Below, in pieces: positions 53,762-61,582 of a DNA stretch of 64,000 bases. The notes beneath the pieces are model-generated. The model saw only the letters and a list, made by a program, of their open reading frames with translations. It ran no database searches and was not told the origin of the DNA. Origin of the DNA: Vannielia litorea (GTDB lineage Bacteria > Pseudomonadota > Alphaproteobacteria > Rhodobacterales > Rhodobacteraceae); assembly GCF_019801175.1 (NCBI RefSeq), contig NZ_JAHVJR010000001.1, forward strand, positions 186,001-250,000, in the 5' to 3' direction. The position numbers and the translations under genes were made by a program. Position 1 is the stretch's first letter, and the number at the start of each line of letters is the position of its first letter.

Positions 53762-54586
53762 TCAGGCGGAGGGGTTGGGCCAGTTTGGCGGCTCGGCCCC
53801 TTCGCTTGTGAGCCATGCGGTGAACGGGTGATCCGCCTCAAGAAGGAAGTCTATCACGTTGAAATGGTGGAGTTCCGGTGCCTCGGTGACCGGAACGTCC
53901 CAGGGCAGCGCGTTGGCCTGTGCGATAAACGATGGCCGTTCGGCGGCGCCAACCAGCACATGCACAGGGATTAACGGCGCGGGCTGATGCACGGGGCTCT
54001 CGGATTTTGCCTCTGTTTCAGTGAGTTGCAGCGTGTCGTTCAACGGAACCTCGCGCAGCGGGGCGAGGTCGGTGAGCGGGGAAATGGGCAGACATCTGGT
54101 AAGGCGGTCGCGGGCGGTGCCGATGTCGAGCGCGGGGTCGAGCATACGCAGGGCAAGATGCCCCCCGGCGGAATGGCCGGTGAGCGCGATTTTTCCACTT
54201 GTTTTCAGGGCGATGGCCGAGATGGCGCGGGCGAGGCTGCGGGTGATGTCGGAAACGGTCACCTCTGGGCAGAGCGGATAGGAGGGCATGGCCACGGCCC
54301 AGCCGCAGGCGGTGGCCCCGGCGGCGAAGTGCGACCAGTCCGCCCGCGAGAAAGCGCGCCAGAAACCGCCGTGGATATAGATCAGCGTGCCTTCGGGCTT
54401 TGCGGATTGCGGGTAGAAAAGATCATACTTCTCAGAGGGATGCTCGCCATAGCTCACGTTGAGACGAGCGCGGCCCAGAGCGGTTTCGAGGCTGCGATAC
54501 TCCCGCGCGGCCTCGGCCCAGCGGTCAGGATAGGCGGCGCCATCGGGGATGAAAGGCGCGTTGTCGAAGGCGGTCGGGTCGGTCAT
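53762..54586 (-). CDS. Alpha/beta hydrolase (kynurenine-formamidase-like)
   Basis: A 274-residue cytoplasmic hydrolase. The oxyanion-hole motif is HGGFWRAF, the nucleophile elbow GHSAGGH, and the C-terminal catalytic His is probably in ELHHFNVID. The HGGFWR motif and overall size resemble the bacterial kynurenine formamidase/carboxylesterase group. No other kynurenine-pathway gene is nearby, so a formamidase role is uncertain. Its ATG at 54586 lacks a good ribosome binding site (AAGCCCTTTAA precedes it). Upstream lies array B with its conserved elements, so this gene is probably controlled with nrtB. Confidence 0.85.
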   Translation of the reverse strand: MTDPTAFDNAPFIPDGAAYPDRWAEAAREYRSLETALGRARLNVSYGEHPSEKYDLFYPQSAKPEGTLIYIHGGFWRAFSRADWSHFAAGATACGWAVAMPSYPLCPEVTVSDITRSLARAISAIALKTSGKIALTGHSAGGHLALRMLDPALDIGTARDRLTRCLPISPLTDLAPLREVPLNDTLQLTETEAKSESPVHQPAPLIPVHVLVGAAERPSFIAQANALPWDVPVTEAPELHHFNVIDFLLEADHPFTAWLTSEGAEPPNWPNPSA

Positions 54587-54597
54587 TTAAAGGGCTT

Positions 54598-54646
54598 TGC
54601 GTTTTTGTCGGTATGGCGGGGGCGAAACGGCGTTAACCGTGAATTT
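54598..54646 (-). promoter_or_regulatory. Putative hydrolase promoter/leader elements after array B
   Basis: Reading the minus strand, AAATTC (54646-54641), GGTTAA (54638-54633) and CAAAAACGCA (54607-54598) follow array B. GGTTAA starts 13 bases after the last repeat, exactly as after array A. CAAAAACGCA is an exact 10-base match, 25 bases after GGTTAA (24 at array A). A -10 role for the GGTTAA region and a leader role for CAAAAACGCA are inferred. Confidence 0.55.
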
Positions 54647-54651
54647 GCTGA

Positions 54652-54691
54652 ATGCACATTCGATGCACAACTGATGCACATCCTATGCATA
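54652..54691 (-). repeat. Array B: four tandem 11-bp repeats upstream of the hydrolase gene
   Basis: On the minus strand TATGCAT begins at 54691 and TGTGCAT at 54680, 54669 and 54658, an exact 11-bp period with linkers AGGA, CAGT and CGAA. As in array A the first unit is TATGCAT and the other three TGTGCAT. The linkers differ between arrays while the heptamers are kept, which points to selection on the heptamer. It ends 65 bases before the hydrolase ATG. Confidence 0.85.
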
Positions 54692-54777
54692 CGACAAAAA
54701 TGCAAAACGGCCAGAGGTTAACGGCGCGGACGGTGGGCCGGGAGGGTGCGCATTGACCGCGCACCCTGCGGGGCGGG

Positions 54778-57105
54778 TCAGACGCCGTATGGGATCCAGA
54801 CGGTCTTGATCTCGGTCGCGGCGGCCAGCATCTCGCGGCCCTCGGTGGCCGGGTCGGACCAGTCGGGGAAGAGCGAGAGGGTGCGCTTGAGGTTGCCTGC
54901 GCTGGCCTTCTCAATGCCCGCGGTTAGCTCGGGGGCGGAGAAGTTCCAGACAGAATCCACCTCCATATGCTCGGCGAGGGTCTTGGCGAGGTCGGCGTGG
55001 GGGCCGGTGACGATGTTGACCACTCCGCCGGGGACATCGGAGGTGTCGAGCAGTTGGTAGAAGTCGGTCGCGACCAGCGGGAAGGGCTCGGAGGGGCAGG
55101 CGACAATGCGGTTGCCCATGGCGATGGCCGGGCCGATGGCGCTGACGAGGCCGAGGAGCGGCTGGGCGGGGGAGCAGAGGGCGCCGATGACGCCGCAGGG
55201 CTCGTTGAAGGCGACGGCGGTGCCGCGCATCGGGACGGGCTTGGCGGCGCCGTCCAGCTTGTCGGCCCAGGCGGCGTAGGCGAAGAGGCGGGAGATGGAG
55301 GCTTCGACCTCGGCGGTGCCGGACTTGCCGGTGAGGGCCTTGATCCGGTTCGCGAATTCCGCGCTGCGGGCGGAGAGGTTTTCGGCCAGGTAGAAAAGGA
55401 TCTGGGCGCGGAGGTGGGCGGAGGATTTGGCCCAGCCTTTTGCGGAAGCGGCGGCTTCGACGGCGTTGCGGATGTCCTTCCGGGAGCCGGTGCCGACGTG
55501 GCCGAGGAGGTCGCCCTTGGGGCCGTGGATGGCGGTGGAATAGCCGGAGTCGGGCCGGGCCTGCTTGCCGCCGATGTACATCTTGGCGGTGCGGTCGAGC
55601 GGGTCAGCGGGGGCGCCGTTGCCCTCGAAGGCTTGCGGGGTGGCGGCCTTCTTGGGGGCCTTGGCGGGCTTGGAGTAGGCCATGAGGCCTTCCCATCCGC
55701 CCTCGCGCCCGAAGCCGGACTCGCGGATGCCGCCGAAGCCTGCGGCGGCGTCGAACATGTTGGTGCCGTTGATCCAGACCACGCCTGCAGCCAGTTGCGG
55801 GGCGACGTGGAGGGCGAGGTTTATGTTTTCGGACCAGAGGGTTGCGGCGAGGCCGTAGCGGGTGTTGTTGGCCAGCGCGATGGCTTCGTCGGGGGTGCGG
55901 AAGGTGCAGCTGACGAGGACGGGGCCGAAGATTTCTTCCTGCATCAGGGTGGAGGAGGGGGCGAGGCCGGTGATGAGGGTGGGCGGGTAGAAGCATCCCT
56001 CGGGGCAGTCGGAGTTTGCGACGTAGGTTTCGCCCTCGGTGTTGGCGGCGACCATGTCGGTGATGGTTTTGAGCTGGGTCGGGTCGACCACGGCGCCGAC
56101 GTCGATGCATTTGTCGAGCGGGTCGCCGATGCGGAGGCCGTCCATCCGGGCCTTCAGCTTGGTGTGGAAGGCGTCGGCGATGCCTTCCTGAACCAGCAGG
56201 CGGGAGCCGGCGCAGCAGACCTGGCCCTGGTTGAACCAGATGGCATCGACGAGGCCTTCGACGGCGCTGTCGATATCGGCGTCTTCGAAGACGATGTAGG
56301 GGGATTTGCCGCCGAGTTCGAGAGTGAGGGGGATGTTGCGCCCCGCAGTGGCCTCGCGGATGCGGCGGCCGACGGCGGTGGAGCCGGTGAAAGCGAGTTT
56401 GTCGACCGGGGCGTTTACGAGGGCCTCGCCGGTGGCGCCGTCCCCGGTGACGATGTTGAGGACACCGGCGGGGAGGCCGGCCTCTTGTGTGATCTCGGCG
56501 AAGAGGAGGGCGGTGAGGGAGGTGTATTCAGCCGGTTTGAGGACGACGGTGTTGCCCATGGCGAGGGCGGGCGCGACCTTCCAGGCGAGCATCAGGAGTG
56601 GGAAGTTCCATGGGATGATCTGGCCTGCAACGCCGAGGGGTGCGCGGTCTGGCAGCTCGGTGGGGGCAAGTTGGGCGTGGCCTGCGTGGTAGTAGAAGTG
56701 GCGGGTGGCGAGTGGCACGTCGATGTCGCGGGACTCGCGGATGGGTTTGCCGTTGTCGAGGGTTTCGAGGACGGCGAAGAGGCGGGAGTGCTTTTGCAGC
56801 AGGCGGGCGAGGGCGTAGAGGTATTTGGCGCGCTGGTGGCCTGAAAGGGCGGCCCATTTCGGCTGGGCCTTGCGGGCGGCTTTGACGGCCTTCTCCACGT
56901 CCTTGGCGGTGCCTTGGGTGAGGGTGGCCAGCTTGTCGCCGGTGGCGGGGTTGCGGCTGAGGAAGCCCTTGGCGGGCTTCTGGAAGGCGCCGTCAATGAA
57001 GTGGCCGAACTTGCGGTTGTGCTTGTCGAGCCATGCGGCGGCCTCCGAGGCGGACTCGGGGGCAGGGCCGTAGGCGAGGGTTTCGAAGATTTCGGGGACG
57101 TTCAT
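54778..57105 (-). CDS. ALDH16-type two-domain aldehyde dehydrogenase
   Basis: A 775-residue protein with two aldehyde-dehydrogenase regions. The first (about 30-500) is complete: IIPWNFPLLMLAWKVAPALA, LELGGKSPYIVFEDADID with the catalytic Glu, and FNQGQVCCAGSRL with the catalytic Cys. The second (about 520-775) is shorter, starts at KMYIGGKQARPDSG, and has no catalytic Cys motif. This matches the ALDH16 class, in which the second domain is non-catalytic and helps build the oligomer. The ATG at 57105 (MNVPEIFETL) is chosen; the frame upstream is non-homologous. It lies downstream of deoC, whose acetaldehyde product could be its substrate. Confidence 0.93.
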   Translation of the reverse strand: MNVPEIFETLAYGPAPESASEAAAWLDKHNRKFGHFIDGAFQKPAKGFLSRNPATGDKLATLTQGTAKDVEKAVKAARKAQPKWAALSGHQRAKYLYALARLLQKHSRLFAVLETLDNGKPIRESRDIDVPLATRHFYYHAGHAQLAPTELPDRAPLGVAGQIIPWNFPLLMLAWKVAPALAMGNTVVLKPAEYTSLTALLFAEITQEAGLPAGVLNIVTGDGATGEALVNAPVDKLAFTGSTAVGRRIREATAGRNIPLTLELGGKSPYIVFEDADIDSAVEGLVDAIWFNQGQVCCAGSRLLVQEGIADAFHTKLKARMDGLRIGDPLDKCIDVGAVVDPTQLKTITDMVAANTEGETYVANSDCPEGCFYPPTLITGLAPSSTLMQEEIFGPVLVSCTFRTPDEAIALANNTRYGLAATLWSENINLALHVAPQLAAGVVWINGTNMFDAAAGFGGIRESGFGREGGWEGLMAYSKPAKAPKKAATPQAFEGNGAPADPLDRTAKMYIGGKQARPDSGYSTAIHGPKGDLLGHVGTGSRKDIRNAVEAAASAKGWAKSSAHLRAQILFYLAENLSARSAEFANRIKALTGKSGTAEVEASISRLFAYAAWADKLDGAAKPVPMRGTAVAFNEPCGVIGALCSPAQPLLGLVSAIGPAIAMGNRIVACPSEPFPLVATDFYQLLDTSDVPGGVVNIVTGPHADLAKTLAEHMEVDSVWNFSAPELTAGIEKASAGNLKRTLSLFPDWSDPATEGREMLAAATEIKTVWIPYGV

Positions 57106-57155
57106 TTCGTTTCCGATCGCATCGTTTGAGCTATGGCACCTAGCCCGGCACCGCC

Positions 57156-57283
57156 GGGCAGCGCCCGTCCCGCCCCCCCACGGGGCGGGCGCTTTGTCGA
57201 CGCCCATGCCCTGCGGATGTGTTTTGCGAGACGGCGAGGTGCCGCTATGTGGAGGGCCGCCCCGCGCGGGACGGGCGCTGCCC
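57156..57283. repeat. Perfect 18-bp inverted repeat with 92-bp spacer between deoC and ALDH
   Basis: GGGCAGCGCCCGTCCCGC at 57156-57173 is exactly complementary to GCGGGACGGGCGCTGCCC at 57266-57283. The left arm can also pair with the nearer GGGGCGGGCGC around 57181-57191, giving two exclusive structures. No reading frame covers it. It may be a REPIN/MITE-like element or a regulatory leader of the ALDH gene. Confidence 0.75.
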
Positions 57284-57307
57284 TCGTTCCATGTGGCAAC
57301 GTTCGGG

Positions 57308-58318
57308 TCATCCCATCGCGTGCCGGTAAGAGGCCGAATAGGCGCCGGTGGTATGGTGCTCGAGTTGGCGCTCGATGTCTCCCAGCAGGGAGGAGGCGCC
57401 GAAGCGGAAGAGGTCGGGCTGGACCCAGCGGGGGCCGAGTTCGTCCTTCAGGAGGGCGAGGTAGAGGAGCGCGTCTTTGGCCTTGGAGATGCCGCCCGCG
57501 GGTTTGTAGCCGACGCGGTGGCCGGTGGCGTCGAAATAGTCGCGGATGGCGCGGATCATCACGAGAGACACGGGCAGTGTGGCGTTGACGCTTTCTTTAC
57601 CCGTCGAGGTTTTGATGAAGTCGGCGCCGGCCATCATGCAGACGAGGCTGGCGCGGGCGACGTTTTGCAGCGTGCCCAGCTCGCCTGTGGCGAGGATCGC
57701 CTTGACGTGGGCGGGGCCGCAGGCGACGCGGAAGGCCTTCATCTCGTCATAGAGCGCCTGCCAGTTGCCGGTGAGCACGTGGCGGCGGGAGATGACGATG
57801 TCGATCTCCTCGGCCCCGGCCTTCACGCTTTCTTCGATCTCGGCGAGGCGGAGGTGGAAGGGAGAGAGGCCGGCGGGGAAGCCGGTGGAGACGGCGGCGA
57901 CGGGGATGCCCGAGCCGCGCAGCGCCTCGACGGCGGTTGGCACCATGTCGTGGTAAACGCAGATGGCGCCGGTGGTCAGCCCTTCCATCCCGAGCGCTTT
58001 CAGCAGGTCGGCGCGGACGGGTTGGCGCGCCTTGGCGCAGAGGCGTTTGACGCGGCCTTCGGTATCGTCGCCCGCAAGCGTGGTGAGGTCGATCAGGGTG
58101 ATCGCCTTGCAGAGCCATGCGGCTTGGAAGGCCTTTTTCACCGAGCGGCGGCCCGGAAGCGTGGCGGCGCGGCGCTCGATGGCAGAGGTGTTGGCCTGGG
58201 CGCGCAGGACCCAATCCATATCCAGCTCCATGCCCGGATTGCGGGCGAGGGTGAGCTGCGGCAGCTGGGCCGTGGCAGCCGGACTTTCGGCTTTGGCGGT
58301 CGCGGGCTTTTCAGACAC
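57308..58318 (-). CDS. deoC: DeoC: deoxyribose-phosphate aldolase
   Basis: A 336-residue class I aldolase: CKAITLIDLTTLAGDD, VSTGFPAG, EIDIVISRR, the Schiff-base Lys in DFIKTSTGK, and VGYKPAGGI. It splits deoxyribose-5-phosphate into glyceraldehyde-3-phosphate and acetaldehyde. The GTG at 58318 has a very good ribosome binding site (GAGGAGG, 8-base spacer), so I prefer it to the ATG at 58387. The N-terminal 40 residues are Ala/Pro-rich and not part of the barrel. The following ALDH could oxidise the acetaldehyde. Confidence 0.95.
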   Translation of the reverse strand: MSEKPATAKAESPAATAQLPQLTLARNPGMELDMDWVLRAQANTSAIERRAATLPGRRSVKKAFQAAWLCKAITLIDLTTLAGDDTEGRVKRLCAKARQPVRADLLKALGMEGLTTGAICVYHDMVPTAVEALRGSGIPVAAVSTGFPAGLSPFHLRLAEIEESVKAGAEEIDIVISRRHVLTGNWQALYDEMKAFRVACGPAHVKAILATGELGTLQNVARASLVCMMAGADFIKTSTGKESVNATLPVSLVMIRAIRDYFDATGHRVGYKPAGGISKAKDALLYLALLKDELGPRWVQPDLFRFGASSLLGDIERQLEHHTTGAYSASYRHAMG

Positions 58319-58535
58319 GGGGCGGGCCTCCTCGGGGGAAAGCGTGGCATGGGGCGGTTGGGTTGTCCACGGGATGGTTTTTACCAAGTGGTCAAATATG
58401 GGGCAAGAGGGGGTTCTCGCTGTTAAGGAGCGCTTGGCTGGCTTTGGCGCGACAGACGACGGGGCGGGCAGTGGGCAGATTGCCCAGCCTACGGGTTTGC
58501 GCTAATCGGTGGCCAACCCAAACGGAGCCACGCCC

Positions 58536-59216
58536 ATGCCCTTCGACCGTTCGATCAAGATCGCCCCCTCCATCCTTGCCGCCGATTTTGCCGCCTTCGG
58601 GGCGGAATGCGAGGCCGCAGAGGCGCAGGGGGCCGACTGGATCCACGTGGATGTGATGGACGGGCATTTCGTTCCGAACCTCACCTTTGGCCCGGCGATG
58701 TGCAAGGCGCTGCGCCCGCATATCAAGGGGGTGATGGACGTGCATCTGATGATCGCCCCGGTGGACCCTTACATTGACGCCTTTGCCGAGGCGGGAGCCG
58801 ATGTGCTGACGGCGCATGTCGAGGCGGGGCCGCATATTCACCGCACGCTTCAGGCGATCCGCGCGGCGGGCGTGCGCCCCGGCGTGGCGCTCAACCCCGG
58901 CACCCCGGCGGAGGCGGTGCGCGACGTGCTGGGCCTTGTGGACCTCGTTTGCGTGATGACGGTGAACCCCGGCTTCGGCGGGCAGAAGTTCATCGACATG
59001 GGCGACAAGATCCGCGCCCTGCGCGAGATGATCGGCGACCGCGAGATCCATATCGAGATCGACGGCGGCGTGGACCCGAAGACCGCGCCGCTGGTGGCGG
59101 GCGCGGGGGCCGATGTGCTGGTGGCCGGCTCGGCGGTGTTCAAGGGCGGCTCGGTGGCCAACCCGGCACCCTACGGAGAGAACATCCGTGCGATCCGCGC
59201 GGCGGCGGCCGGATAA
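58536..59216 (+). CDS. rpe: Rpe: ribulose-phosphate 3-epimerase
   Basis: A 226-residue TIM barrel with IAPSILAADFAAFG, WIHVDVMDGHFVPNLTFG, MDVHLMI, CVMTVNPGFGGQKF and EIDGGVD, all the metal and catalytic residues of Rpe. It interconverts ribulose-5-phosphate and xylulose-5-phosphate. I start at ATG 58536, preceded by ACGGAG; a GTG at 58509 is less likely. It is divergent from deoC. Confidence 0.96.
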   Translation: MPFDRSIKIAPSILAADFAAFGAECEAAEAQGADWIHVDVMDGHFVPNLTFGPAMCKALRPHIKGVMDVHLMIAPVDPYIDAFAEAGADVLTAHVEAGPHIHRTLQAIRAAGVRPGVALNPGTPAEAVRDVLGLVDLVCVMTVNPGFGGQKFIDMGDKIRALREMIGDREIHIEIDGGVDPKTAPLVAGAGADVLVAGSAVFKGGSVANPAPYGENIRAIRAAAAG

Positions 59217-59290
59217 ACCTGCATTCGCGGAAAAGCTTCCTTAACATTCCTCTGTCACACCTCCGGCCAAACTGAGCTTGGAGTAGTGAG

Positions 59291-61390
59291 ATGGGTTTTG
59301 CAGGATTCGGGCGCAGCCGGTTGAAGGAGGCGGACCCGCTGGCCCTTCTGGGCGGGGCGGTTCAGGCCACCTACGCGGTGATCTGGTTCAGGCCCGATGG
59401 CATGATACTCGATGCGAACGAGAATTTCTGCGCCGCCACCGGTTACGCGCGCGAGGAGATCGTGGGCCAGCATCACCGGATGTTCGTGCAAAAGCGCTAT
59501 GGGGCCAGCGAAGACTACAAGGCTTTCTGGGAGCGACTCGCACGGGGCGAGAGCTTTACCGCCACCTTCCCGCGCATCGCCAAGGGCGACCGGAATATCT
59601 GGATCGAGGCGGCCTATGTGCCGATCCGGGGCGCCGGGGGCGAGGTGGAGAAGGTGGTGAAATTCGCCACCGATGTCACCGCGCGCGAGTTCGAGGCGAT
59701 CAAGGCCAAGAGCCGGCTGACCGCGCTGGACCGGAGCCAGGCTGTGATCGAGTTCGAGCCGGATGGCACCATCGTGACCGCAAATGCCAACTTTCTCGAT
59801 GCGGTGGGCTATGAGCTGGAGGAAATTCGCGGCAAGCACCACCGGATGTTCTTGCGCGAGGATATGCGTGAAGACCCGGACTACCTGCATTTCTGGAGCG
59901 ATCTGGCCAAGGGCGAGGCCAAGCTGGGCAAATTCCGCCGCTTCGGAAAGGGCGGGCGCGAGATGTGGCTGGAGGCGACCTACAACCCGATCATCGATGC
60001 GCGGGGTCAGGTGGTGAAGGTGGTGAAATTCGCCGCCGATATCACCAACACCCGGGTTCAGGCGATCGACTCGCAGGGCCAGCTTGCCGCGCTGAGCCGG
60101 AGCCAGGCGGTGATCGAGTTTGACCCGGACGGCACGATACGGAAGGCCAACGAGAACTTTCTCGCCGTGACCGGCTACGAGGAGAGCGAGATCCTGGGCC
60201 AGCACCACCGGATTTTCATGCACCCGGATGAGGCCGCCGGGGAGGGCTATGCAGCATTCTGGCAGGCGCTGGCGGGTGGCACCTTTCAGGCCGGGCAATA
60301 CCGGCGGATCACCAGCACCGGTGCGGAAATCTGGATCGAGGCGAGCTACAACCCGATCCTCGACACCGATGGCAAGGTGGCCAAGGTGGTGAAGTTCGCC
60401 ACCGACATTACCGGGCAGAAGCGCGCGATCCGGGCGTTTCAGGATGCGGTGACGGGGCTGGCGGGCCATGACCTGAGCGTGCAGATCGGGGTCGACGTGC
60501 CCGAGGAGTTCGTGCGGCTGAAGGAGGAGTTCAACGTTTCGGTCCGGGCGCTGGCCGAGGTGATCTCTGGCATCTCCGACCGGGCGACCGCGATCCTGAC
60601 GGAAACCGGCCAGATCTCGGCCTCGGCCCGCGACCTCAGCATGCGCACCGAGAAGCAGGCCGCGGCGCTGGAAGAGACCGCCGCCGCGCTGGACGAGATG
60701 ACCTCGTCGGTGCGCGGCGCGGCAGGCAATGCCGACGAGGCCGCGAAAACCGCGCAATCGGCGGAGGAGAGCACGGCAACCGGGCTGGAGATGTCACGCA
60801 AGGCGGTGGAGGCGATGAAGGAGATCGCGGCGAGCTCCGAGCAGGTTTCCAGCATCACCGGCGTGATCGACGAGATCGCCTTCCAGACCAATCTGCTGGC
60901 GCTCAACGCGGGCGTCGAGGCAGCGCGGGCGGGCGAAAGCGGGCGCGGCTTTGCGGTGGTGGCCTCGGAGGTGCGGCAACTGGCGCTGCGCTCCTCCGAC
61001 AGCTCCCGCGAGATCGCCCAGCTGGTGGCCTCCACCTTCGAGCGGATTCAGGCCGGGGTGAAGCTGGTGGATGACAGCGGCTCGGCGCTGGAGCAAATCG
61101 CGGGCTACGTGCAGGACATCCGCGGCAAGGTCGCCAGCCTCGCCACCTCCTCGCAGGAGCAATCGGTTGGGCTGGACGAGATCAATACGGCGGTGAACGA
61201 GCTGGACCGCGGCACCCAGCAGAACGCCGCGATGTTCGAAGAGACCAGCGCCGCGACGCAGGCGCTGGAGCGCGAGGCGGAGACCCTCTCTGGAAGCACC
61301 CGGCAGTTCACCTTCACCGCACCGCCCGAAGGGCGGGGTGCAGACATGAATCCTGAAACGCCGCCGAAGGTGGCGCAGCACAGACGATAG
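59291..61390 (+). CDS. Cytoplasmic chemotaxis transducer with three PAS domains
   Basis: A 699-residue methyl-accepting protein without transmembrane segments. Three similar PAS domains follow one another (about 25-135, 150-257, 272-380), each with ANxNFL.A.GY, GQHHR/GKHHR and a VVKFATDIT-like end. Then comes the signalling domain (about 440-670) with the hairpin tip DEIAFQTNLLALNAGVEAARAGESGRGFAVVASEVR. It resembles soluble energy or redox sensors, though no FAD or haem ligand can be assigned by eye. No other chemotaxis gene is in the window. Confidence 0.93.
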   Translation: MGFAGFGRSRLKEADPLALLGGAVQATYAVIWFRPDGMILDANENFCAATGYAREEIVGQHHRMFVQKRYGASEDYKAFWERLARGESFTATFPRIAKGDRNIWIEAAYVPIRGAGGEVEKVVKFATDVTAREFEAIKAKSRLTALDRSQAVIEFEPDGTIVTANANFLDAVGYELEEIRGKHHRMFLREDMREDPDYLHFWSDLAKGEAKLGKFRRFGKGGREMWLEATYNPIIDARGQVVKVVKFAADITNTRVQAIDSQGQLAALSRSQAVIEFDPDGTIRKANENFLAVTGYEESEILGQHHRIFMHPDEAAGEGYAAFWQALAGGTFQAGQYRRITSTGAEIWIEASYNPILDTDGKVAKVVKFATDITGQKRAIRAFQDAVTGLAGHDLSVQIGVDVPEEFVRLKEEFNVSVRALAEVISGISDRATAILTETGQISASARDLSMRTEKQAAALEETAAALDEMTSSVRGAAGNADEAAKTAQSAEESTATGLEMSRKAVEAMKEIAASSEQVSSITGVIDEIAFQTNLLALNAGVEAARAGESGRGFAVVASEVRQLALRSSDSSREIAQLVASTFERIQAGVKLVDDSGSALEQIAGYVQDIRGKVASLATSSQEQSVGLDEINTAVNELDRGTQQNAAMFEETSAATQALEREAETLSGSTRQFTFTAPPEGRGADMNPETPPKVAQHRR

Positions 61391-61472
61391 CCGCGCGTCA
61401 GCGCGGCCTCCGATGAGCCGAAGAGTCGCCGCGCCAGCGGCGCCTGCTTGGACCGCCGCGCCGAAGGCGCGG
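61391..61472. repeat. Cluster of three short GC hairpins after the chemotaxis gene
   Basis: CCGCGC-GTCA-GCGCGG (61391-61406), CGCCGC-GCCA-GCGGCG (61427-61442) and CCGCGCC-GAA-GGCGCGG (61456-61472) occur in a row directly after the transducer's stop codon. They are similar but not identical, like REP-type palindromes. The first may end the transducer mRNA. Confidence 0.55.
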
Positions 61473-61505
61473 CCCGGGAGAAGCCCGCATCGCACCAAAG
61501 AAGAA

Positions 61506-61531
61506 GGGCCCTGCCAGTGTTGGCAGAGCCC
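61506..61531 (-). terminator. Terminator of the BMP-family transporter binding protein or operon
   Basis: On the minus strand GGGCTCTGCCA, loop ACAC, TGGCAGGGCCC forms an 11-bp stem with one non-Watson-Crick pair, followed by TTCTTCTTT. It lies about 50 bases after the binding-protein stop. On the plus strand it could also help end transcripts coming from the chemotaxis gene. Confidence 0.7.
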
Positions 61532-61582
61532 TCGTTTGCTTGGTCTCCGGCAAGGCTCGCGGCCCGCCGGCGGCAGATGCCT

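Noticed and set aside
54967..56844. 625-codon plus-strand open frame opposite the ALDH gene
   Set aside because: It is a Gly/Glu/Ala/Val-rich shadow of a gene with full ALDH motifs on the other strand.
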